A DNA stretch of 53,089 bases from Clostridiales bacterium. Lineage in GTDB: Bacteria > Bacillota > Clostridia > Christensenellales > Aristaeellaceae. The stretch lies in NCBI GenBank assembly GCA_012523405.1, contig JAAYIN010000006.1:1-53089 (forward strand), written 5' to 3'. The translations under genes were made by a program, and so were the position numbers. A model generated the notes under the pieces. That model saw only the letters and a list, made by a program, of their open reading frames with translations. It had not been told where the DNA came from and ran no database searches. Shown here piece by piece: positions 17,758 to 25,749 of the stretch; positions within the stretch are counted from its first letter, which is position 1, and each line of letters opens with the position of its first letter.

Positions 17758-20165
17758 GAACCTCTATATACATTTGTACCTTGTGTAGTGGATGCTGCGA
17801 TTTGTAGTGCGGAGATCATTGGTTCGTTAATCATTGGCGGCTCGCTGACAAGTGCGATCTTGAGGACTTCCGAGACATTGCTGACCGGCAGTACCTGCAC
17901 ACGAGCAAGTACATTGGCTGGAATATCTTCCAAGTCCTTCACATTTTCCTTGGGGATGAGCACTGTCTTGATGCCTGCGCGGTAGGCTGCCATCAGCTTT
18001 TCCTTGAGACCGCCAATGGGGAGCACTCTGCCTCGAAGCGTTACCTCGCCTGTCATCGCGACGCTTTGCTGTACAGGGATGGAGGTCAATGCACTTGTTA
18101 GCGCTGTTGTCATTGTAACGCCTGCGCTTGGACCATCCTTAGGCACCGCACCTTCCGGTACGTGGATATGGATGTCGTGTTGCTTAAAGAAATCAGCTGA
18201 AATGCCCCAAGGCTCGCAGTGTGCGCGAACCCATGACAGCGCTGCCTTTGCACTTTCCTGCATCACGTCGCCCAGCTTACCTGTCAGCTGCAATGTGCCT
18301 GTCCCCTGCATCACAGAGCATTCAATCGACAGCAATACGCCGCCTACGGTTGTGTACGCTAGTCCGTTCACAACGCCCACAAGGTTTTGCTTTTCAAGCG
18401 CCTCGCGCGTGTACTTGACAGCGCCGATGTAGCTTCTGAGCTTTTCCATTGTGACGTTCACTTCGCTTACCTTGTCGTCAAACATTTCAACCGTTGCCTT
18501 ACGCACGATCTGCGCTAATGTTCTTTCAAGCTCACGAACACCCGCTTCACGCGTATAGCCATCAACCACCGTGCGCAGCACTCGCTCGCTTATTTTCACG
18601 CTGCGCTGAGGCAAACCGTGTTGCTTAATCTGCTTTGGAAGCAAATGCCGGCGTGCGATCTTCATCTTTTCTTCTTCTGTGTAGCTTGGCACTTCGATAA
18701 TCTCAAGCCTGTCCAGTAGTGCAGGCGGGATCGTTTCGATATTGTTCGCGGTGGTGATGAACATCACGCGGCTCAGGTCAAAAGGCAGTTCCAAATAATG
18801 ATCGCGGAATGCGTCATTTTGCTCTGCATCCAGCACTTCAAGCATAGCGGATGCGGGATCGCCGCGAAAATCACTGCTCATCTTGTCGATTTCGTCAAAC
18901 AAGAACACGGGATTCATCGTGCCTGCTTGCTTAATGCCGTTGATGATCCGACCCGGGATTGCGCCAACATAGGTGCGGCGATGTCCGCGGATTTCCGCTT
19001 CATCACGTACACCACCAAGCGACATCTGCACAAACTCGCGCCCTACTGCCTTGGCAATCGCTCGAACAATCGAAGTCTTACCAACACCTGGAGGGCCTGC
19101 AAAGCATAGGATGGGACCTTTCATGTCCTTTTTCATGCGAAGAACCGCAAGATATTCAACAATGCGTTCCTTCACCTTTTCAAGACCATAGTGATCTTCC
19201 TCCAGCACGCGGCGTGCACGCTTGAGATCCAGATTGTCAGCGGTGGTCTTGCCCCATGGCAAATCCAAAATCCACTCCACATAGGTACGGCTCACCCCGA
19301 TTTCAGGTGTGCCCGGTGCCATGCGTGATAGACGCTCAAGCTCTTTTTCGCATTTTTCACGCGCTTCATCATTGAGCGGCGTGTTTTGAAGACGATCGAG
19401 CAGATCTTCAATATCTGTTCCATCCTTGTCGCCAAGCTCTGTTTGAATCGCTTTGATTTGCTCGCGCAGATAGTAATCTTTCTGGTTTTTTTCAATCTGC
19501 TTTTTGATTCGCGCCTGTACCTGTTTTTCAACATCCGCAAGCTCTGTCTCGCGAAGCAAAATACCGCATAGGACTTCCAGACGATCCTTCACCTTGAGAT
19601 TCTCTAGAATGGATTGTCTGTCTTCGAGTTTTGTCAGCACATTGGCTGCAATGATATCCGCCAGTTGATCAGGCTTGTCCACATCCATCACAGACCTGAG
19701 GGTTTCCTGCGATACGCGCATACTTGCTGTGCAGTATTCCTCAAAAAATTCATGTGTGGTGCGAACCAGTGCCTTGAGTTCCGCGCTTTCACGCACAGTT
19801 TCCTCATGAACGGGCTGTACATCTGCAATCAAAAAGGGCTCTTCCTCAACGATTGATTGCAGTATCGCGCGGTGTTTGCCTTCCACCAGCACCCTGATGC
19901 TGTCCCCCGGCAAGTTAAGCACCTGCTTAATATGTGCTACAGTACCAACCGTGCACAAGTCGTCCATCTGTGGTTCATCAACCTCTGCATCCTTTTGCGC
20001 AACCAAGAATACGTATTGATCATCCACCATTGCTTTTTCTAAAGCTGCTACGCTCTTTGCGCGCCCCACATCAAAATGGAGCACCATGTGCGGAAAAACC
20101 ATCATTCCCCGCAAAGGTAGAACAGGAATGCGGGTTAGTTCTTCCTTCCGCATTGTGTTTTGCAT
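17754..20165 (-). CDS. lonA: ATP-dependent Lon protease (LonA)
   Basis: The 803-residue cytosolic protease has an N-terminal substrate-binding domain (starting RIPVLPLRGMMVFP) and a helical region. The AAA+ module follows with Walker A GPPGVGKT at 357-364. The C-terminal protease domain carries the catalytic dyad Ser680 (in GPSAGVTM) and Lys723 (in GGLKEK). Length and residue positions match canonical LonA. It degrades damaged and regulatory proteins. GGGAGG lies 6 nt before the ATG. It has its own promoter although lonB lies just upstream. No heat-shock CIRCE element is visible. Confidence 0.97.
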   Translation of the reverse strand: MQNTMRKEELTRIPVLPLRGMMVFPHMVLHFDVGRAKSVAALEKAMVDDQYVFLVAQKDAEVDEPQMDDLCTVGTVAHIKQVLNLPGDSIRVLVEGKHRAILQSIVEEEPFLIADVQPVHEETVRESAELKALVRTTHEFFEEYCTASMRVSQETLRSVMDVDKPDQLADIIAANVLTKLEDRQSILENLKVKDRLEVLCGILLRETELADVEKQVQARIKKQIEKNQKDYYLREQIKAIQTELGDKDGTDIEDLLDRLQNTPLNDEAREKCEKELERLSRMAPGTPEIGVSRTYVEWILDLPWGKTTADNLDLKRARRVLEEDHYGLEKVKERIVEYLAVLRMKKDMKGPILCFAGPPGVGKTSIVRAIAKAVGREFVQMSLGGVRDEAEIRGHRRTYVGAIPGRIINGIKQAGTMNPVFLFDEIDKMSSDFRGDPASAMLEVLDAEQNDAFRDHYLELPFDLSRVMFITTANNIETIPPALLDRLEIIEVPSYTEEEKMKIARRHLLPKQIKQHGLPQRSVKISERVLRTVVDGYTREAGVRELERTLAQIVRKATVEMFDDKVSEVNVTMEKLRSYIGAVKYTREALEKQNLVGVVNGLAYTTVGGVLLSIECSVMQGTGTLQLTGKLGDVMQESAKAALSWVRAHCEPWGISADFFKQHDIHIHVPEGAVPKDGPSAGVTMTTALTSALTSIPVQQSVAMTGEVTLRGRVLPIGGLKEKLMAAYRAGIKTVLIPKENVKDLEDIPANVLARVQVLPVSNVSEVLKIALVSEPPMINEPMISALQIAASTTQGTNVYRGS

Positions 20166-20215
20166 ATTTTTCCTCCCGACGCCCGCTCGTCATCAAAAAT
20201 TGCGGGCAAACTTAA

Positions 20216-20232
20216 CGGCGGCATAGCCGCCG
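20216..20232 (-). promoter_or_regulatory. GC-rich hairpin at the start of the lonA leader
   Basis: CGGCGGC (20216-20222) and GCCGCCG (20226-20232) form a 7-bp stem with a 3-nt loop. It falls exactly at the predicted transcript start of lonA. It may stabilise the mRNA 5' end or act as a weak stop for lonB transcripts, although no T run follows. Confidence 0.4.
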
Positions 20233-20239
20233 CCAATTG

Positions 20240-20268
20240 ATTATAACGGCAAATGGACGCAATTGCAA
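20240..20268 (-). promoter_or_regulatory. Promoter of lonA
   Basis: On the minus strand TTGCAA (20268-20263) and a perfect TATAAT (20245-20240) are separated by 17 nt. Transcription should start near 20233, about 68 nt before the lonA ATG. Confidence 0.7.
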
Positions 20269-20305
20269 GCATTCAGGGCAATTGTTCATCCCGCATTCAT
20301 AGCCT

Positions 20306-22075
20306 CTAAGCCTTGCCTGCAGCCGTTTGTTCCTCTGCTGCAAGAACTGTAACAACAGACGAATTTGTCTGAATGGTTGATTTCTCGCGAGATACTGTCG
20401 TCACAGGAAGAATCATGCGATCAATCGCTTCCTCCAGTGTGCTAATCGGCACAACTTCAATCGTGGTATGCTCAAAGCGCTCCAAGCGATTGTCCATAGG
20501 AATCAAAACGGTGGTCAGCCCTGCGCGCTCTGCTGCCTCCACCTTGCCCGGCACACCGCCCACAGGCTTCACAAAACCTCGCACCGACACCTCACCCGTC
20601 ACCGCGACATGACCATCAATCGGTCTGCCTGTGAGTGCGCTTGCGGCAACGACTGCCATGGCAACACCAGCGGACGGACCGTCAACTGGCGTGCCGCCGG
20701 GGAAATTGATGTGCAGATCGTATTTTTCTGTCTCATATCCCTTGGAATGGAGCAATGTCATGACGTTTTCAAGCGAGCATCGCGCTGTGGACTTGCGCTT
20801 AATGCGTCTGCTTTCACCGCCGATCTCCTCTTCTTCCACAATGCCCGTAATCACGATCTTGCCTGTTCCGGGCTGCGCAACCGCTTCGATTTCCATCGTT
20901 GCGCCTTGATGGCTGCCGATAATCGCGAGTCCATGCACCACACCAATACGGTTTTCAGTATCCGCTTTTTGCTCAGGCCGTGCTGGATAGTGACCTGAAT
21001 AGACGACCCACTCGATATCCTCGGCACAGATCGCCTTTCGCTTCTCCATCTGTGCAAGCCCTGCGCACATCTGAACGATATTGACCGCATCGCGCCCGCA
21101 TGAAGCGTAGCGACCGATCAATTCAGCATCATCCTTGGACATCTCATAGCCCGCACGTTCCGCAGCGTTGTATGCAATGTCCGCCACCTCCGCCGGCTCA
21201 AGCGCTCTGAAGAATACCTCCATGCAGCGTGAACGGAGTGCAGGAGAAATCTCCTGAGGGCTTCTGGTCGTCGCGCCAACCAACCTAAAGTCGGCAGGCA
21301 ATCCATTTTTAAAGATATCATGGATATACCTTGGAACGCTGGTATCATCGGCATTGTAATATGCTGATTCAAGCATCACTTTGCGGTCTTCAAGAACCTT
21401 GAGCAGCTTGTTCATCTGAATCGGATGAAGCTCGCCGATCTCATCCAGAAACAACACGCCGCCATGTGCTTTGCTTACTGCGCCCTGTTTCGGCTGCGGA
21501 ACGCCCTGCACCCCAAGCGGTCCAGCACCTTGGTAGATAGGGTCATGCACGCTGCCGATTAGCGGATCTGCGATCGCACGCTCATCAAACCGCACGCAGG
21601 TCGCGTCCATTTCAATAAAGGGTGCATTGGATAAAAAGGGCGTTGATTCGCTCTTCTTTGCTGCCTCCAGCACCAACCTCGCAGCACAGGTTTTTCCGAT
21701 GCCGGGAGGTCCGTAAATGAGTACATGCTGCGGATTTTTGCCGCACAAAATAGCCTTCAGCGACTTCACGCCATCCTCTTGTCCAATAATATCGCTGAAC
21801 TTTGCAGGTCTCACACGCTCAGCCAACGGCTCTGTCAGCTTGAGTGACCTCATTTTCTGTAGTTTTTCATACTCACGTCCACTTTCGCGACGTTTTGTCG
21901 GCTGCGTTTTTCGTTGCGACTTGAGTTGCGTATAGAAATAGACACCCACCACGACCGTAACCAATAATTGAATTGCAAACAGAATCGTACTAACCACAAT
22001 AGACCTCCAATCACGAAACGTCCCCGTTTCACTGCTTTGTCCTGTGGTATCTTGCGTGAAATACTGCTGCTTCAT
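20306..22075 (-). CDS. lonB: Membrane-anchored Lon-like protease LonB
   Basis: The 589-residue protein has one membrane helix near 28-50, a P-loop GPPGIGKT (122-129) and Walker B FLDEIGELHP. The Lon-type protease domain has Ser468 (in GPSAGVAM) and Lys511 (in GGVPGK). It resembles Bacillus LonB closely in the stretch IADPLIGSVHDPIYQGAG. In Bacillus lonB is expressed in the forespore. I chose ATG 22075 because the helix then follows a short N terminus, as in known LonB, but no good RBS precedes it. TTG 22159, with AAAGGG upstream and overlapping the region of the GH65 stop, would add 28 residues and remains possible. Confidence 0.94.
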   Translation of the reverse strand: MKQQYFTQDTTGQSSETGTFRDWRSIVVSTILFAIQLLVTVVVGVYFYTQLKSQRKTQPTKRRESGREYEKLQKMRSLKLTEPLAERVRPAKFSDIIGQEDGVKSLKAILCGKNPQHVLIYGPPGIGKTCAARLVLEAAKKSESTPFLSNAPFIEMDATCVRFDERAIADPLIGSVHDPIYQGAGPLGVQGVPQPKQGAVSKAHGGVLFLDEIGELHPIQMNKLLKVLEDRKVMLESAYYNADDTSVPRYIHDIFKNGLPADFRLVGATTRSPQEISPALRSRCMEVFFRALEPAEVADIAYNAAERAGYEMSKDDAELIGRYASCGRDAVNIVQMCAGLAQMEKRKAICAEDIEWVVYSGHYPARPEQKADTENRIGVVHGLAIIGSHQGATMEIEAVAQPGTGKIVITGIVEEEEIGGESRRIKRKSTARCSLENVMTLLHSKGYETEKYDLHINFPGGTPVDGPSAGVAMAVVAASALTGRPIDGHVAVTGEVSVRGFVKPVGGVPGKVEAAERAGLTTVLIPMDNRLERFEHTTIEVVPISTLEEAIDRMILPVTTVSREKSTIQTNSSVVTVLAAEEQTAAGKA

Positions 22076-22124
22076 GTATGGGGTATGTTGGTAGTTACGG
22101 CATGAAAAGGAACGTGAGGCATCA

Positions 22125-22154
22125 TATTTTATGGCGCAATCGCCTTTGAAAACA
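22125..22154 (-). promoter_or_regulatory. Possible lonB promoter
   Basis: On the minus strand TTGTTT and TAAAAT, 18 nt apart, lie in the short gap between the GH65 stop and the lonB start. This would separate protease expression from the sugar locus. Both elements deviate from consensus. Confidence 0.35.
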
Positions 22155-22162
22155 AGCAATCA

Positions 22163-24316
22163 TTAGCCCTTTGTTGTTTTGCTTGATAGCTTCATCGGCT
22201 TGCCATGCCACATGATTTTACACGAAATTTCCTTCCAGCCCTTAGGAAGCTTAGGCGCTACAGACCATGCATCACGCGAGTAGTCAAAGCCCAAAAACCC
22301 CCAGAGCATCGTCATATAAGCACCGCCAGCCGCAGCCGGATGCGTCCCGCCAATATAAACCAGTCCTGCCCACTGTTTTCCCCCGCTGACTAAATCCGCC
22401 TGCGCACTCTTTAAAAAGAGCGGATACGCATCGTTTGGACGGCCAATCATGCAGGCAGAAAGCGCGTACATGCAGGCACTTAGGCTACTGCCATGCTCTG
22501 TTCTGGGCAGGTAGTAATCATAATTTGCGCGAACGATATTCGCATCGTATTGATCGCGGAGCATAAATAGCATTGTGATCACATCCGCTTGCTTGATGAT
22601 CTGGCTGTCTGACGCAACGCCATAGGCACCGCCCCAGTATTCACGCGGGTCTTTAAGTCTTGATCTTACAGCGTCAACCGCGGTGTCTTCAAGCTTAAAA
22701 TAACCGTCAAACTGCTCAATGATACCTGTATCGGTCTGCGTTGGCTGTTTTAATTGCTCTGCAGCCTGTGAAAACAAGATGAGCTCATCTTCGAAATTCA
22801 GTTTTTGGTTCAGCGCATCAAATTCATCGGAATGCTCTGCCTTGAGCCATTGGCTGATTTCCACCGCTTGTAAAAAAGCAAAGCGCGCCATCTCATTGGT
22901 ATATGCATTGTTATTCACGCGTTCATGGTACTCATCAGGTCCAATCACATCCCAAAGCTCATAAACATCACTTTTCAGAGATTTGACCAGATAGCTGTAG
23001 TAGAATCGTGCCGCTTCGATCAATATCTCCGCTCCGCCTTCCAGCCACAGCGACTCGTCCCCTGTCCAGCGCGCATATTTATACAACCCATATACGACCG
23101 CAGACGTAATATGCACCTGCTTGTCCCTGAAATACGTGCGCATGGGGCGGCCTGTGAAAACATCGGTCACATTGTAGTCCGAGCAGGCATCATAGCCGCC
23201 CTCCTGACTCTCCCATGCATAGAACGCACCTTCATAGCCGTATTGCCTCGCCTTTTCCCTTGCACCATCCAGCGTGTCGATACGATACCTAAGCAATGTC
23301 TTTGCCACATCAGGCAGTACAGCCAGATAAAAATCCAGCATGAACATTTCCGTATCCCAAAAGATCGCGCCCTTATACGTTTGTCCTGATAACCCGCGCG
23401 CCGGAATAGATAGGCTGCTCGCATGCCTTGGTGCAATGCATAGCAAATGATAGATGGAATAATTAAGTGCACGCTCCGCTTCTGCATCACCTTCAATTTC
23501 CACATTTGCCTTGTCCCATAGCGATGCCCATGTTTGAATATGCGACTTGCGTAGCAGCGGGTAGCTCGGGGATTCAAGCACAAACTTTTGAGCGCATAGC
23601 AGCGGATCTTGGGCATCCTGACTCGTAAAGACAGATGCTGTCATGGAAATCGCAATCATGTCTCCAGCTTTGCATTCAAATTGGAACGCTGTGATTTGCT
23701 TGCGGTTTTCAGTCATCGATTGGCGCTCGCAATGTGCATCGGTATGATATGCTGCACATACCGCTACGCTATCACCTTCATTCGTGCATCCGACAACCAT
23801 CGCCGCATCACCATTTTCCTTGCAGCTCATGTCCCTATAATGGGGACCATGGATATCCCATACATCCCCGTCGATCGCTGCATTCAGTCGAACATGTGCA
23901 TCCTTTTTCGTCTTGATCACCACATTCATGCAAAGCAGATGCACCTGCTCCATATGGGCAAAGCGCTCGACGATCATGCTAGTGCCATCCATGTACTCTG
24001 TCGTGCGCAAGTGCAACCCGCGCCTTGCATCCAGTAACTGCTCATGAGATTTAACATTGTCTGGGCACAGCGTTTCTTCTTTTCCATTCACTAGCAGCTG
24101 CAATGAAAACGGATTGGGTGCATTCAGCGGTTCACGCCAACCATCCCCATAGCGATCAAAAATACCCGATAGATTAACCGCTGCCAATTGCTGCTTTCCA
24201 TATTCCTCGAGCGTTCCGCGCACGCCCATATAGCCATTGCCTGTCAAGAAGCGATTCCCAAGATCAGGAATGTCCTTTTCGTCATAGGAATTTGTAGTGA
24301 TAACGAGTTCCTTCAT
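22163..24316 (-). CDS. GH65 family glycoside phosphorylase (first copy)
   Basis: The 717-residue protein belongs to glycoside hydrolase family 65, cytosolic enzymes that cleave alpha-glucosides with phosphate to give beta-glucose 1-phosphate. An N-terminal beta-sandwich (GNRFLTGNGYMGVRG) is followed by the (alpha/alpha)6 barrel with FWDTEMF. The general acid is Glu462, in GPDEYHERVNNNAYTN. The phosphate-site region HGSSLS and a C-terminal beta domain follow. The GPDEYHE form resembles kojibiose- and trehalose-type members, but the acceptor cannot be fixed by eye. I chose ATG 24316, with GGAGGAGG just upstream; earlier starts lie inside lacI. An operator-like site precedes it. Confidence 0.93.
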   Translation of the reverse strand: MKELVITTNSYDEKDIPDLGNRFLTGNGYMGVRGTLEEYGKQQLAAVNLSGIFDRYGDGWREPLNAPNPFSLQLLVNGKEETLCPDNVKSHEQLLDARRGLHLRTTEYMDGTSMIVERFAHMEQVHLLCMNVVIKTKKDAHVRLNAAIDGDVWDIHGPHYRDMSCKENGDAAMVVGCTNEGDSVAVCAAYHTDAHCERQSMTENRKQITAFQFECKAGDMIAISMTASVFTSQDAQDPLLCAQKFVLESPSYPLLRKSHIQTWASLWDKANVEIEGDAEAERALNYSIYHLLCIAPRHASSLSIPARGLSGQTYKGAIFWDTEMFMLDFYLAVLPDVAKTLLRYRIDTLDGAREKARQYGYEGAFYAWESQEGGYDACSDYNVTDVFTGRPMRTYFRDKQVHITSAVVYGLYKYARWTGDESLWLEGGAEILIEAARFYYSYLVKSLKSDVYELWDVIGPDEYHERVNNNAYTNEMARFAFLQAVEISQWLKAEHSDEFDALNQKLNFEDELILFSQAAEQLKQPTQTDTGIIEQFDGYFKLEDTAVDAVRSRLKDPREYWGGAYGVASDSQIIKQADVITMLFMLRDQYDANIVRANYDYYLPRTEHGSSLSACMYALSACMIGRPNDAYPLFLKSAQADLVSGGKQWAGLVYIGGTHPAAAGGAYMTMLWGFLGFDYSRDAWSVAPKLPKGWKEISCKIMWHGKPMKLSSKTTKG

Positions 24317-24335
24317 CAATGATCCTCCTCCCATG

Positions 24336-24351
24336 CGTTTAACGCTAAACG
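24336..24351. promoter_or_regulatory. LacI-type operator upstream of the first GH65 gene
   Basis: CGTTTAACGCTAAACG is a near-perfect CG-centred palindrome. Its core GTTTAACG matches the sites upstream of the divergent transporter gene. It lies between the lacI stop and the GH65 RBS, so a bound repressor could block GH65 transcription. Confidence 0.6.
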
Positions 24352-24363
24352 TACTATGAAATA

Positions 24364-24394
24364 GAAAAGCTTCATCATCTACGAGAAGCTTTTC
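24364..24394 (-). terminator. Hairpin after lacI (terminator or attenuator)
   Basis: GAAAAGCTTC (24364-24373) is perfectly complementary to GAAGCTTTTC (24385-24394), giving a 10-bp stem with an 11-nt loop. On the minus strand it is followed by TATTTC, a weak T tract. It could partly end the lacI transcript before the GH65 gene. Confidence 0.5.
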
Positions 24395-24404
24395 CAAGTG
24401 AATC

Positions 24405-25427
24405 CTATGACTCCTGTACCTCAATCCTTGCCACACTTTGGCGCTCGATCAGATGTACAGGCATTGTGATGCGACGCTCTGCATACTCACTATTTTCAAT
24501 ATGCGCTATGAGCATCTCAGCCGCCAGATACCCTCGCTGAGTCACGTCCTGATGAACGGTTGTCAGCTGAGGGCTTGAGATACGCGCAATGTTCAGATCA
24601 TCAAAGCCAACAATGCTCACATCATCTGGCACTCTTTTTCCCTCTTCATTGAGTCCCGAGATAATGCCCGCAGCCAAAATATCCGCAGTTGCAAAAATGG
24701 CGGTGTAATCATCACGCTTTGCCAACTCCCGCCCAAGTGCAGTGCTGCGATCAATGCCGATTTCCAAGCCATAAATGTCCTCTGGATGGACATCTATCCC
24801 ATATTCAGCCAACGCCTGCTTATAGCCTTCATACCGTTCACGAAGCACGCCCTGCTCGTAAATCGGCGGCCCGCAAAATAGAATGCGGCGATGCCCCATC
24901 TCCAGCAGATACTTGGTTGCAATGTATCCGCCATGCTTGTCCTCCAAACCGACCTGAGGCACTTCATCCAGCACATAGCTGTCAATTAGAAGGAATGGTG
25001 TGGTTTGCTTAATCAATTCAGTGAAAAAATCGGATGGGAAAATACCCGTGAGCAGCAAACCGTCCAAATTCCAGTTATTTAGCAAGCTCATCAGCTCTGA
25101 AGTGGAATCGATGGTGCGCATCATCATATAGTAACCCCGTTCACGCAGATGCTGCTCAATACCAGCAAGCAAAGCACCATGAAATGGGTCTTGGAAAAAG
25201 CCTCCCGATTCTAGCGGAACCAGATGGTTGATCACGCCAACAATATGAGAGCTGCTGGAAACCAATGATCTGGCCGAAAGATTGGGGGTATACCCCATCT
25301 CCTGTATGGTTTGATTGATGCGCTCAATCATCTCCGGCGATACCCTGCCCGAGTTCCCTCTTATCACATTTGACACAGTCGTGGGGCTGACCCCTACAGC
25401 ATTTGCGATATCCTTGATGGTAACCAC
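24405..25427 (-). CDS. LacI-family transcriptional repressor
   Basis: The 340-residue protein has the LacI helix-turn-helix at its N terminus (IKDIANAVGVSPTTVSNVIRG) and the hinge helix LSARSL. A periplasmic-binding-like sugar domain follows (GVINHLVPL, then IVGFDDLNIARISSPQLTTV). It starts with GTG 25427, preceded by AAAGGAGGG at a spacing of 6. It is divergent from the ABC transporter genes and upstream of the first GH65 gene on its own strand. Palindromes with a central CG in both control regions fit LacI-family operators, so it is likely the local regulator, released by an imported glucoside. Confidence 0.95.
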   Translation of the reverse strand: MVTIKDIANAVGVSPTTVSNVIRGNSGRVSPEMIERINQTIQEMGYTPNLSARSLVSSSSHIVGVINHLVPLESGGFFQDPFHGALLAGIEQHLRERGYYMMMRTIDSTSELMSLLNNWNLDGLLLTGIFPSDFFTELIKQTTPFLLIDSYVLDEVPQVGLEDKHGGYIATKYLLEMGHRRILFCGPPIYEQGVLRERYEGYKQALAEYGIDVHPEDIYGLEIGIDRSTALGRELAKRDDYTAIFATADILAAGIISGLNEEGKRVPDDVSIVGFDDLNIARISSPQLTTVHQDVTQRGYLAAEMLIAHIENSEYAERRITMPVHLIERQSVARIEVQES

Positions 25428-25522
25428 AAATAGCCCTCCTTTGGTACATTACATAGTATATCCTAGTATAGCACAGAACAGTGTATAGTGAAAAGTACCA
25501 AAGAAGTAAAAATAAAAATAAA

Positions 25523-25538
25523 GATTTTACGTTAAACC
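25523..25538. promoter_or_regulatory. Operator 1 of the sugar transporter promoter
   Basis: GATTTTACGTTAAACC is a CG-centred imperfect palindrome ending 2 nt before the -35 box. It is the mirror form of operator 3. Confidence 0.65.
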
Positions 25539-25540
25539 TA

Positions 25541-25570
25541 TTGACAACCCTTCTCGCCTTATGCTACAAT
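25541..25570 (+). promoter_or_regulatory. Promoter of the sugar ABC transporter operon
   Basis: A perfect TTGACA (25541-25546) and TACAAT (25565-25570) are 18 nt apart. Transcription should start near 25577, giving a leader of about 170 nt. Operators lie just upstream, just downstream and about 100 nt downstream. Confidence 0.8.
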
Positions 25571-25577
25571 TCAATCA

Positions 25578-25593
25578 AGTTGAACGTAAAACC
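25578..25593. promoter_or_regulatory. Operator 2, at the transcription start
   Basis: AGTTGAACGTAAAACC shares the ACGTAAAACC half with operator 3. Its centre is 55 bp from that of operator 1. Binding here would cover the start of transcription. Confidence 0.6.
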
Positions 25594-25606
25594 TACATGT
25601 CCCATA

Positions 25607-25652
25607 TTTCATAAAAGGCTTAAAGGAAGGCGTCTCGTTGACTTTTATGAAA
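25607..25652 (+). promoter_or_regulatory. Leader hairpin of the transporter mRNA
   Basis: TTTCATAAAAG (25607-25617) and CTTTTATGAAA (25642-25652) are perfect 11-bp inverted arms around a 24-nt loop. The structure lies wholly in the predicted 5' leader. No T run follows, so it is not an obvious terminator. Confidence 0.5.
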
Positions 25653-25670
25653 AATTCAGTATCTATGGCA

Positions 25671-25686
25671 GGTTTAACGTAAAACC
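25671..25686. promoter_or_regulatory. Operator 3, inside the leader
   Basis: GGTTTAACGTAAAACC is the most symmetric of the four sites (7 of 8 positions in each half). It lies about 100 nt into the transcript, 93 bp from operator 2, where a bound repressor would act as a roadblock or close a DNA loop. Confidence 0.65.
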
Positions 25687-25749
25687 TCGACAATAGGTTC
25701 CATGATACCCATCTCCAAAAACAATAATAAATCATTAGGAGGGTACACC

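Noticed and set aside
20468-20998. 176-residue plus-strand open frame
   Set aside because: It lies wholly antisense to lonB, has no RBS and is His/Cys-rich in the way typical of an antisense shadow of a conserved gene.
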